NCBI RefSeq assembly: GCF_003667565.1
Contig: NZ_RCUX01000006.1
Span: 62,001 to 126,000, forward strand
DNA: 64,000 bases
From: Mycetocola tolaasinivorans
GTDB taxonomy: Bacteria; Actinomycetota; Actinomycetes; Actinomycetales; Microbacteriaceae
Reading direction: 5' to 3'
Position 1 is the stretch's first letter; each line of letters begins with the position of its first letter. Below the pieces are notes generated by a model, which did no database searches, was not told the origin of the DNA, and was given only the letters and a program-made list of their open reading frames with translations. Below are positions 9,801-15,857 of the stretch, piece after piece. The translations under genes and the position numbers were made by a program.

Positions 9801-11494
9801 TCGAGCTCAGCTGTACCGCAGCGGTGAGCGGCACCGCCGTGACCTGGGATGGCGAATCGGTGCTGCGGTTCACGCTGACGCCCGACCAGGAGGGTTCCGA
9901 GACCGCATCCCGCGTGATCACCGGCATTCCGGTGGGTGCCACCTGTGCGCTGACCGAGACCGATGTTCGCGGTGCCGAGCGCACGAACATCACGATCGAC
10001 GGAAAGACCGTGTTTGGCGAGGAAGAGTCAGAGGCGGCAGCAGCGGACGAGGAAGCCTCGGCTCCGAGCGTCACGTTTGTGGCCCACGCCGGTGATCCGC
10101 TGGCCGAGCTCGTCCAGCCGAACGACATCGTGGTGACCAACCACTTTGACACCGGTCGTCTCTCGGTGATCAAGTACCTCTCCGGTGAGGGCGCGGAGAA
10201 CTACGGTTCGGCCGAGGGCACGGTATTTACCGCCTCGGTACTCTGCACCTACGCACACGGTGACGATGCGGTACAGACCCTCTACAGCACTGATGCGCTG
10301 GCCCTCACCGTGGGCGAGCCGGTGGAGATCGACCGCGACTTCCCGCTGGGGACCGTGTGCGACCTGACGGAGGTGAAGACCGGCGGCGCGACCCGCACCG
10401 ACAACCCGGTTGCCGGCTCCGTCGTGATCAACGGCCCCGCGGTCACCGCGGACATCACCAACCACTTCGACGTGGGCTCGCTGAAGATCGTCAAGGAGCG
10501 CACCGGTAGCGGCGTGGAGGCATTCGGCCAGGGTACCTACACCGCGGCCGCGGTGTGCACCTGGGAGCGCGATGGCGAGACCCTGACCGCGCCTCTGCCG
10601 AACGGTGGCAGCGTGGAGCTGGGCCCGGATAACGAGTACACCGCAACCATCGGTGGCATCCTGATCGGCGCGAGCTGCGTGGTGACCGAGACCGATTCCG
10701 GCCTCGCCACCTCCGTCTCGTACGCGCCTCAGGACGGTTCGGTGACGATCCCCGCCCCGGGTGAGGATGGCGAGGTCGCCCTGGTGACCATCACCAACAC
10801 CTTCACCACCGGTTCGCTTGAGATCCGCAAGAGCGTGGCACAGAAGACCGTGGCGAGCGGTGCACCCGTGACGTACACGATCGAGGTGAAGAACACCGGT
10901 GAAATCGAGGCAATCGACGTACCGGTGACCGACACGCTGCCCGCGGCCGCCACCCTCGTTAGCGCCGGTGACGGTGTGCACACGGGGAACACGATTACCT
11001 GGAACATCGCCTCCCTTGCCCCGGGCAAGACGGCGAGCTTCACCGTGGTGGTGACCTACGACCGGAAGGGCGAGTACACGAACTGTGCGCAGCTCGTCAC
11101 CCCGACCGGTCCGTGGGCGGACACGGTGGTGCAGAACCCGAACGCGGCCGGCACGGCCTCCTGCGTGCCGGTGACGGTTCAGCCGAAGCCGCCGCTGGAG
11201 CCGACCAAGCCCCCGGTGGAGCCGTCGAAGCCCCCGGTTGATCCGACCAAGCCGCCGGTCGACCCGACGAAGCCCCCGGTTGATCCGACCAAGCCGCCGG
11301 TTGATCCGACGACGCCCCCCGTGGAGCCGACTCAGCCGCCGGTCGACCCGACCGATCCAGGTCAGCCCGGGCCGGACCTGCCGGACACCGGATCGAACCC
11401 GAGCGGGCTCGGCGGGCTCAGCCTGCTGCTGCTCCTGTCGGGAGCGGGCGTGCTGTGGCTGGTACGACGTCGGCGCGAGGTAGGAGCCAACTAG
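3872..11494 (+). CDS. Giant LPXTG-anchored surface protein with DUF11/DUF5979-like repeats
   Basis: A 2,540-residue protein built to be exported and fixed to the cell wall. It opens with a long basic signal sequence (RRMAVIATALSALLVAG core, cleavage likely near residue 50). A series of beta-rich modules with recurring openings such as 'VTKT...SP' and 'LRVTKKVDT' resembles DUF11 and DUF5979/SpaA-like adhesin domains. Three related ~85-residue modules lie near residues 1950-2300 (each opening like 'GSLKIVKER', each with a paired Cys), then one clear DUF11 domain. The C-terminus has eight Pro-rich heptads, the sortase motif LPDTG, a hydrophobic helix and an RRRR tail. No sortase gene is nearby. 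Likely adhesion or surface-stalk function; the ligand is unknown. Confidence 0.9.
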   Translation: MLGKKRRYLARHKTVATRSTTPWSRRMAVIATALSALLVAGSFGALPAVAVGQGFLSIAKTVNNVRDTVVSPTAPFTYRITVSCEQESCINAAVTDKIPAEFAGFTVKEVRSSGKVALSGVVAGDTIGQSSTFTGTFQYPIPGGQIGLTPEDSADIILELMPPSDLTPGWAYNGKKIKNDATATADNAAPVSDSASVTITLEKKGAVQSTKFWEPKSQQFEAGKQSTITLGVRNAGNVGANELALTDPASAVATAATLGTDNPFRLVDFVGFGAVTPAKGATQVAVDAYVYNKTTLKWEWITGTAGSFDAIALPNGVAAGDVGGIRVRQLGQNGSIVPSADVTTVELKVAQRATSRGESTPADLSKGASVNNVVQGSASYPDLPTQTQTATAPFAVTKLNVAVSATKTITPGEMPAGGAAAAKISAKNTSNGPVDSLVLSDRDYFNSKLTLGSFNPGIAYPEGATKGTITWYVAGEPQTVSFDSGDSPMPPAGATGFDITFTGKIAQDAVASADFTIVAARDYVAPDKVSELTTNTLKATATNSAGEASASDSKTLRIFRPAVGLKLEKKISPAEAVLPGALVTAQIKGSTETSSGYVRPTQIVITDAFDPADPKTNFWNAFNPIRIAPTTIPAGATLRVEYLVDGVWTLLDAQGTSNGQIFTASLPTDLNITGLRYTFENPGGFAQNTIVEGNATFEARSTLRNDPTKPTATPGNPPQPQSYTNGATGVGTAPGPDANSPITSDVQKANAPAKVIIPNDEGGPGAAPIADKKWYDAANSKVISSLTAQSGSSAVSRLGWGVSRTGFTKVVLEDPAAGADNPAATVFQGMDLKSIGAVPAASDANFEWDSVSSIELYDSKAKTWNTVRLPAGGSWMKDKGFLGYTLTDIERANTTGVRITVEPNDAARKNSNSPTAPPVGSGVAATVGSTPRVIPMTWDLRNTLRVPTATNIWVKNNAPVNTAENGIIDNRLRVSGTRIVEGKPTTTSAEKNATITLLSSPPNVSITKTASSTKVVIPTLADTPAANFPTVTYTIRSTNVSPVAASYLRVTDSLSCGGDNPCRTDANDPNARVFDGATYGVDNPFERMTLTQIAVTDSKKVADQAASMVQLWKRDPDTGVTSTVVKSLADTLKMKASELQDIVGVSVLFQGANPERDGGKILTNAALDLRLTTQVRATERSTGNLVTPGSVDATAVKNEARAQSYDPILRPGELASGTHAASVALVSGELKIATTKTISPATLTEVNRKNPVTVTLGATDGNATVSTHRVTLEDSTEAFWNSFALTGLDLTKVTQVGAGDRVLVELRTGTGDDATWTAGTAGTVGAKATATLPANVALDRVTGVRLTFTKANGSAFSAGAIPDVWRVGATLTVGLRDVALDGSEIAFTGGIDNVLNGKSERTDNPVVYSPATASDKKSIAVTPGEHRLAVTKTPEKKSVKVDESNVWTLTFENSKYSFLNVSSVVDQLPPTLKWDEVDPTYSTTKDGLLSTDPSVVKLDYNDATREITFAWPAGKNRMAPGEKFTIKINLTLQPGLIGDQKSTNTLRVNTVQDDVICALTPSTNDGPKGNSCAATNTVQQQAGGLFQLYKRVKADVTTPDKDRLVHGATNQRNAERECVADAAGYFGPNCIANSVVGGTDSWKLRIVNTGTEPITKATVVDILPAPGDRLLLGSAGRGSTYQALLDLAHGVVLGSDVAPGTLATWEYTTDKDACVGSGSTSGWDSDRECNATSWTAGASITPDAIDDIAPTVTAIRVKFDFAGTAGKVLPQNAGVEVEFQTINAPASAAFPAGASVTAPVADSKLINQAGAVASFVSGDPQRRIPETVGVRLPTGSLPLAKTFSGDAVAYAPTGAAAQVTCLVPSGRTLKDGTQATTPVVFGGAGKFELDTANRFGSTVRGIPVGSLCDVSEFGETGQFGETARSGGTQGVLITAAPVAEVPVITLDNRYDFTSLRVTKKVDTLADHGIFAGYNFAFELSCTAAVSGTAVTWDGESVLRFTLTPDQEGSETASRVITGIPVGATCALTETDVRGAERTNITIDGKTVFGEEESEAAAADEEASAPSVTFVAHAGDPLAELVQPNDIVVTNHFDTGRLSVIKYLSGEGAENYGSAEGTVFTASVLCTYAHGDDAVQTLYSTDALALTVGEPVEIDRDFPLGTVCDLTEVKTGGATRTDNPVAGSVVINGPAVTADITNHFDVGSLKIVKERTGSGVEAFGQGTYTAAAVCTWERDGETLTAPLPNGGSVELGPDNEYTATIGGILIGASCVVTETDSGLATSVSYAPQDGSVTIPAPGEDGEVALVTITNTFTTGSLEIRKSVAQKTVASGAPVTYTIEVKNTGEIEAIDVPVTDTLPAAATLVSAGDGVHTGNTITWNIASLAPGKTASFTVVVTYDRKGEYTNCAQLVTPTGPWADTVVQNPNAAGTASCVPVTVQPKPPLEPTKPPVEPSKPPVDPTKPPVDPTKPPVDPTKPPVDPTTPPVEPTQPPVDPTDPGQPGPDLPDTGSNPSGLGGLSLLLLLSGAGVLWLVRRRREVGAN
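11186..11353 (+). repeat. Eight 21-bp tandem repeats encoding (K/T/Q)PPV(D/E)PT
   Basis: Eight in-frame 21-bp units encode the heptad KPPVDPT and variants (KPPLEPT, KPPVEPS, TPPVEPT, QPPVDPT). Synonymous differences separate the copies, so the protein repeat is under selection. It forms a stiff Pro-rich stalk that spans the cell wall just before the LPDTG anchor. Confidence 0.95.
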
Positions 11495-11510
11495 TTGGCA
11501 CACACTCGAT

Positions 11511-11545
11511 GGGCGGATGGGGTTCCCTATCCGCCCGTCGGGCGT
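11511..11545 (+). terminator. Hairpin after the giant surface gene
   Basis: An 8-bp stem (GGGCGGAT / ATCCGCCC, 11511-11536) about 17 bp after the stop codon is followed by GTCGGGCGTTT. The T-run is weak, so termination efficiency is uncertain. Confidence 0.55.
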
Positions 11546-11712
11546 TTAACGCCCCACTCCTCCCAGTAAACGTTCGGAAAACCCTGGCATCATGATGTGA
11601 TTCTTTCGCGCCACCGGGACGTGGGTCTACCGCCGCGGTGTGCCGTGCGCGTGTAGATCCGCCTAAAGAACCCCCGACTCCCCTGATTTCCCGTTTCGTT
11701 TGAAAGGCCCTC

Positions 11713-13026
11713 GTGAGTAGCTCCCGTCAACACGCCCCCCGCGTTCCCGCGGTTCGGCACGGCCGTCTGCGGCGTTCATCCCCCTGGGTAACCGGGGCGA
11801 AGATCGTGGCCGGTGCGCTTGCGGTGGTGCTGGTGAGCGGTGCGAGCGTGGGTGCCTACGCGGTGTGGGATGTCGTGGCCTCGAGCAAGCCCTCGGTGGA
11901 CCTGGGTAAAACCCCACCGCCCGCCTCGATCGATGAGATCAAGGGTGGGGTCAACCTCCTGCTGGTGGGGAGTGACTCGCGCCAGGGGCAGGATCCGGCA
12001 ATCTTTGGTGATCCCACCAAGGAGACCGGCGTCCTGAACGACGTCACGATGCTGATGCACATCTCCGAGGACCACACCGCGGCCACCGTGGTGAGCTTCC
12101 CGCGAGACATGTTTGTCCCCATTCCGTCCTGCGATAAGCCCGAGGGTGGCAGCTATCCGGCAATGGCCTCGCAGAAGATCAACACCACGCTCGGTTATGG
12201 CGGGCTGCCCTGCACCGTCAAGACCGTCGAGGCGCTCACCGGGCTCGATATTCCGTATGCGGCCGAGGTGCAGTTCAGCGGCGTGATCGAGCTCTCCAAT
12301 GCGGTGGGTGGCGTCGAGGTGTGTGTTGCTCAGGGCATCGCCGACCCCTACACCGGCACCTATCTGGATGCCGGCACGCACAACCTGCAGGGCCTCGCCG
12401 CACTGCAGTTCCTGCGCACGCGACACGGTGTGGGTGACGGATCAGACCTCGGCCGTATCAGCAATCAGCAGGTGTTCCTCTCCTCACTGGTGCGCACGCT
12501 CCAGGACGGCAAGACGCTGTCCGACCCCACCAAGCTCTTTTCCATCGCGAAGGCGGCGGTGAGCAACATGACCCTGTCCAGCAGCCTGAACAACGTCAAC
12601 ACCATGGTGCAGATCGCGTCCGCCCTGCGGAACATCCCGCTGAGCCAGATCGTGTTTGTGCAGTATCCCAACGTAATCGTCGACAAACCCGGACACAACG
12701 GTGTCGACCCGCTGCCCATCCCGGCAAAGGCCCTGTTCGACGCCCTCAAGGCCGATCAGCACATCTCCCTGACCGGCGGTACCGGGCTGGGTTCGGTCGT
12801 AGAAAACCCGGAAACGCCCGTAGACGGCACCGCGACGCCCCCGGCCACCCCGGGCGGTGAGGGCGGATCCGGTGCCCCGGAGACACCCACGACGGGCGGC
12901 ACCGAGACCACCCCGCCCGCCTCCACCGACCCGTCGACTCCGCCCGCGGTCATTGAGCTCCCCTCCTCGGTCACCGGACAAAACGCGGGCGAACAGACCT
13001 GTTCCGCCGGAAACAAACGCAAATAG
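11713..13026 (+). CDS. LytR-CpsA-Psr (LCP) family phosphotransferase
   Basis: LCP enzymes move anionic glycopolymers (teichoic-acid-like or arabinogalactan-type) from a lipid carrier to peptidoglycan on the outer membrane face. A cytoplasmic basic N-terminus is followed by one membrane helix (~residues 34-58). The LCP core shows the usual landmarks: LLLVGSDSR (~80-88), the TMLMHI strand, and the SFPRDMFVPIP segment with the catalytic-site arginine (~127-137). The last ~80 residues are a low-complexity Pro/Thr/Gly/Glu tail. The start is GTG with AAAGG upstream. It lies 218 bp after the LPXTG protein, which suggests a cell-envelope neighbourhood. Confidence 0.93.
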   Translation: MSSSRQHAPRVPAVRHGRLRRSSPWVTGAKIVAGALAVVLVSGASVGAYAVWDVVASSKPSVDLGKTPPPASIDEIKGGVNLLLVGSDSRQGQDPAIFGDPTKETGVLNDVTMLMHISEDHTAATVVSFPRDMFVPIPSCDKPEGGSYPAMASQKINTTLGYGGLPCTVKTVEALTGLDIPYAAEVQFSGVIELSNAVGGVEVCVAQGIADPYTGTYLDAGTHNLQGLAALQFLRTRHGVGDGSDLGRISNQQVFLSSLVRTLQDGKTLSDPTKLFSIAKAAVSNMTLSSSLNNVNTMVQIASALRNIPLSQIVFVQYPNVIVDKPGHNGVDPLPIPAKALFDALKADQHISLTGGTGLGSVVENPETPVDGTATPPATPGGEGGSGAPETPTTGGTETTPPASTDPSTPPAVIELPSSVTGQNAGEQTCSAGNKRK

Positions 13027-13102
13027 GGGCAATCCGCCACCGTCCACAAAACTTTCCCATCCTTTTTTGGGCGTGGATTCGGCGCGGCGGCAAGGTTCCG
13101 AT

Positions 13103-13132
13103 ATGCTTGCAACGTACCTCGCTCGCGAGGTA
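13103..13132 (+). promoter_or_regulatory. Promoter and 5' leader hairpin of tRNA-Ser(GCU)
   Basis: A TATGCT -10-like box (13103-13108) is followed by a perfect hairpin, TACCTCG-CTCG-CGAGGTA (13115-13132), ending 1 nt before the mature tRNA. Spacing is identical to the hairpin before tRNA-Ser(UGA), although the sequences differ. Confidence 0.7.
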
Positions 13133-13133
13133 A

Positions 13134-13220
13134 GGAGACGTCGCATAGTGGCCTAGTGCACCACCCTGCTAAGGTGGAGTCCCCCTAAGGGGACCGCGGG
13201 TTCAAATCCCGCCGTCTCCG
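13134..13220 (+). tRNA. tRNA-Ser (anticodon GCU)
   Basis: The acceptor stem GGAGACG pairs with CGTCTCC, with discriminator G at 13220; the next bases are CCA. The anticodon loop CTGCTAA gives GCT. A long hairpin variable arm (TCCCCCTAAGGGGA) and T-loop GGTTCAAATCC are present. Confidence 0.97.
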
Positions 13221-13235
13221 CCACAAATGAGAAGA

Positions 13236-13296
13236 AATAGCCGCCCGGTTGTTGATACGGAATCAAATTCCGTTGACACGGGCGGCTATTCTTTTG
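13236..13296 (+). terminator. Terminator after tRNA-Ser(GCU)
   Basis: A 12-bp stem (AATAGCCGCCCG / CGGGCGGCTATT) encloses an inner hairpin and ends in CTTTTG. It also faces the 3' end of the convergent TetR gene. Confidence 0.8.
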
Positions 13297-13321
13297 GGCG
13301 TTGGGCGTTGGGCGTTGGGCG
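13294..13321. repeat. Four tandem TTGGGCG heptamers
   Basis: Four perfect copies of TTGGGCG lie between the tRNA terminator and the end of the TetR gene. This looks like a replication-slippage tract and no function is apparent. Confidence 0.9.
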
Positions 13322-13338
13322 AGTGACGTGCCCGAGCG

Positions 13339-14229
13339 CTAGCGCTCCAGCAGCCGGCCGATGAGGCGCTCGCCGGCGGCCACGGCGCGGGTACGCGCGG
13401 CGGGATCCTCCTCCAGGGCGGCGTAGAGCGCGACGATGCTCGTGATCGCGGAGAGCCCGAGGGCGGTGTCGCGATCACGTTCGTTCGGGGCCTGGTCTGC
13501 GTCGGCGTGCGCGTCCCGCGCGCGCTCGGCCCGCACCCGCTCGGCGAGCCGGTCGAGGGCACCGTGGAGGGCGGGGGAGAGCTCGGCGCGGGCATCCGCG
13601 TGACGCACGCCATACGCGAGTACCTCGAGATCGAGCAGGGGGGAGGCGTCGGCGGCATCCGGCGTGAGGAGCGCGCCGAGCCGGGTCGCGAGATCCTCGA
13701 GGTCGGCCGCCTCGGTGTCGGACTCCCGGGTGGAGGGAGCGAATCGCTCGCGAGCGAGTTCGAGGAAGAGGTTCTCCTTCGAGCCGAAGTGCGCGTAGAT
13801 CGCCCCCTTGGTGTATCCGGCCTCGGCCGCGATGTCGCCCACCGATGCGCCCTCGTAGCCGTGTGCGGCGAAGGTGCGCGCCGCGGCTTCGAGGAGGTCA
13901 CGGCGGGTCTGTTCCGACTGCGTGCGGCGGGGATCGGTGCCCTCCGCCTTGCGCTTCAGGTCTTCGGAGACGGTGGCGAGCCCGCGGGAGGCCTCACGCA
14001 GCGTGTGTGCGAGGGCATCGCCCACCTCGGGAACAACGGTCTCGCGTACCTGCTTGCCGATGAGGCGGGTCAGGGCGGCGGTGGCATCGGCGAGGGCACG
14101 GGCGGCCGAACCGAGTGACTCGGAGCCCGGGGAATCCGAACCGGAGGAATCGGAACCGTTGGCTTCCGTTTCCGGGATGCCCGAGTCGGCGTGGGGTGTG
14201 TGGTCCTGGGGGTTCTGCTCGCTGGTCAT
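13339..14229 (-). CDS. TetR-family transcriptional regulator
   Basis: A 296-residue TetR repressor, longer than usual because about 105 residues of Ala/Glu-rich, partly helical sequence precede the DNA-binding domain. The HTH lies at about residues 110-155 (ARTFAAHGYEGASVGDIAAE, then YTKGAIYAHFGSKENLF). The ligand domain follows. The ATG sits 6 nt after TACAGT, so the mRNA is probably leaderless. Two palindromes at 14253-14296 overlap or flank the promoter, suggesting autorepression. No divergent target gene is present, so regulated genes must be elsewhere or it only controls itself. Confidence 0.88.
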   Translation of the reverse strand: MTSEQNPQDHTPHADSGIPETEANGSDSSGSDSPGSESLGSAARALADATAALTRLIGKQVRETVVPEVGDALAHTLREASRGLATVSEDLKRKAEGTDPRRTQSEQTRRDLLEAAARTFAAHGYEGASVGDIAAEAGYTKGAIYAHFGSKENLFLELARERFAPSTRESDTEAADLEDLATRLGALLTPDAADASPLLDLEVLAYGVRHADARAELSPALHGALDRLAERVRAERARDAHADADQAPNERDRDTALGLSAITSIVALYAALEEDPAARTRAVAAGERLIGRLLER

Positions 14230-14252
14230 GTTTCCACTGTAACACCGGTATG

Positions 14253-14296
14253 TACCGATCGGTATTTAAACCTACGCATTAAATACCGGACGGTAT
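14253..14296. promoter_or_regulatory. Paired TetR operator palindromes
   Basis: TACCGATCGGTA (14253-14264) is a perfect 12-bp palindrome, and ATACCG-GA-CGGTAT (14283-14296) shares its TACCG/CGGTA half-sites, spaced about three helical turns apart. They sit just upstream of the TetR gene's TACAGT box (14236-14241 on the minus strand). Confidence 0.75.
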
Positions 14297-14349
14297 ATTT
14301 CGGTGAGTGGGTGGTACCTGTCCCCGCATCGAGGGTCGAGGATTCGGGG

Positions 14350-14443
14350 TTTCCACACGCTGTCCACACCCGGTACGGCGTTTTGCACACCGCTTTCCAC
14401 AGGTTTCAACAGAGTTATCCACAATCTGTGGAAAGTGTGGAAA
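14350..14443. promoter_or_regulatory. Cluster of seven DnaA-box-like 9-mers
   Basis: Within 94 bp: TTTCCACAC (14350), TGTCCACAC (14361), TTTTGCACA (14381), TTTCCACAG (14394), the exact consensus TTATCCACA (14415), and two inverted TGTGGAAA (14427, 14436). An AT-rich stretch lies at about 14260-14305. It is intergenic, 3' of the YcaQ-like gene. This matches a DnaA-binding region, though not at a dnaA/dnaN locus. Confidence 0.65.
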
Positions 14444-14503
14444 CGGCAGAGACGCATCTCCAGAGCGCGAAGCCGACGTGCGGTCGAACGCCGCCCGGGT
14501 GTG

Positions 14504-15634
14504 TCAGCAGCGTACCGAGGTGGTGAGCGCCAGCTGGGAGGCGAGGGTTTCGGCGGCGGCGCTGGCGGCCGCGCGGAAGTGGGCGGCGTTTGTCCCGGGT
14601 TCGGGAAACAGGGCGTTCACGATCAGGGTCCGGCCCTCGCGGCGAACATCCGCTCGACCGATGAACTCCGAGCCGAGGATGACGCCGAGCACGTAGTGCC
14701 CGTAAATCCGCTTGGCCGCGGGCTTGTATGCCTCGAACGTGTAGTCGAAGTTGAAAACGCGGCGGGCGCGGTCGCGGTCGCGGATGAGGGGGTCAAAGGG
14801 GCCGATGAGTCGGGGGTCTGGGCTTTGCGGGGTGGTGAGGAGCTCGGAGACGGGGGAGGTCCAGGTGGGGGCGCTCCAGCCCTCTACCCGGGTGGGAATC
14901 GCGTGACCGTGTTCGAGGCCGTATGCGGCATCCGCGGGGGTGAGGTTGTAGTAGTGCGCCACGTCCGAAGCGGTGGCCACGCCCAGGGCATCGATTGCCC
15001 GATTCGCGAGACCGATCAGAATCTGGGAGCGGGAGAGCGTGCGATTGAGGAGCGGCTCGGGAATGCGCCGCTCGGGGACGTCGTAGATGCGGCGGTTGAG
15101 TCGGCGATCCGTGCTGACGATGTCGCCCCGCCACACCAGGTGCTCGGTGATGCGCTTACACTCGGACCAGTCCCAGCGGCCGCCGGAGCGTGGCGCGGTT
15201 TCCTCGATGCGGGCGAGGGTGAGGCCGTGGTTGCTCTCACGGATCAGGGCGGTGACGCCCTCGAGTTCGGCGGCCGATGGCGCATCGCGGCGCTGGGTTG
15301 CGCTCATCCGGTTGAGGCGAAACAGGGGCCAATCCTCGACGGGAATGAGGGCGGCAGCGTGTGTGTGTGTTTCAAATGAGACGGCTTCGCCGCGAGACCA
15401 GAGTGTCGCATCGATTTCCGGGGCACGCGCGTTTCCCGGAAGTCGCGCGAGGCCGGTGAGGCGGTGTGCGCGGTCTACCCGGGCGAGGGCATCGAGTTGG
15501 ATGAGCCCCACGCGGGTGAGGATCGACTGCGGCGTGGTGGCACCGGCGGGAACAAGACTGGCGGCGGCGGCGATGCGGCGGGCTTCGAGTGCGGAAAGTG
15601 AGATGGGGGGTCGTGTGGGGTTGTGAAGCGACAA
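14504..15634 (-). CDS. Winged-helix DNA-binding protein, YcaQ/AlkX-like
   Basis: Belongs to the HTH_42 winged-helix family that includes the interstrand-crosslink DNA glycosylase YcaQ. The N-terminus has the family pattern 'ISLSALEARRIAAAA...' followed by '...LTRVGLIQLDALARVDRAHRL' (~residues 12-60), and the C-terminal third has 'PFDPLIRDRDRARRVFNFDYTFEAYKPAAKRIYGHYVL', a strongly conserved YcaQ block (~270-310). The length of 376 residues fits. The start is TTG with GGAGA five bases upstream. Glycosylase activity is known for some members only, so repair function here is inference. Confidence 0.85.
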   Translation of the reverse strand: MSLHNPTRPPISLSALEARRIAAAASLVPAGATTPQSILTRVGLIQLDALARVDRAHRLTGLARLPGNARAPEIDATLWSRGEAVSFETHTHAAALIPVEDWPLFRLNRMSATQRRDAPSAAELEGVTALIRESNHGLTLARIEETAPRSGGRWDWSECKRITEHLVWRGDIVSTDRRLNRRIYDVPERRIPEPLLNRTLSRSQILIGLANRAIDALGVATASDVAHYYNLTPADAAYGLEHGHAIPTRVEGWSAPTWTSPVSELLTTPQSPDPRLIGPFDPLIRDRDRARRVFNFDYTFEAYKPAAKRIYGHYVLGVILGSEFIGRADVRREGRTLIVNALFPEPGTNAAHFRAAASAAAETLASQLALTTSVRC

Positions 15635-15658
15635 CAGGGTCTCCGATCGTCGGGTCTA

Positions 15659-15714
15659 CCGTCCCGGGGGACGGAGCACCCGGCATCACTCGGGGGCCCG
15701 AGAGATGCCGGGTG
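15659..15714. repeat. Two adjacent strong hairpins
   Basis: CCGTCCC-GG-GGGACGG (15659-15674) is followed two bases later by an 11-bp stem CACCCGGCATC / GATGCCGGGTG (15677-15714) with an inner CTCGG/CCGAG stem after one A-A mismatch. They lie upstream of the YcaQ-like gene. No T-run follows on either strand. Confidence 0.7.
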
Positions 15715-15857
15715 TGGCACGGCGCCGATTTGCTGCGTGAGGGGATTCACGCTGCCGCACAAAACTAACGACGGTTCCTGGAGATGTTAGGTAAGAAAGG
15801 TAGGAGATAGCTGTGTTTTCAGCGCCAAATCAGAAACACTCGTTATCATCTCGGCCG

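Noticed and set aside
11186..11353. 21-bp repeats considered as a CRISPR-like array
   Set aside because: The units are contiguous, have no spacers, and encode in-frame Pro-rich heptads.
8333..11503. Long minus-strand frames opposite the giant surface gene
   Set aside because: They mirror the sense-strand repeats (for example Arg-rich runs opposite the KPPVDPT repeats) and have no start signals.
14230..14503. DnaA-box cluster as the chromosomal origin itself
   Set aside because: No dnaA, dnaN or recF flanks it, so a canonical oriC cannot be claimed; it is kept as a DnaA-binding candidate.
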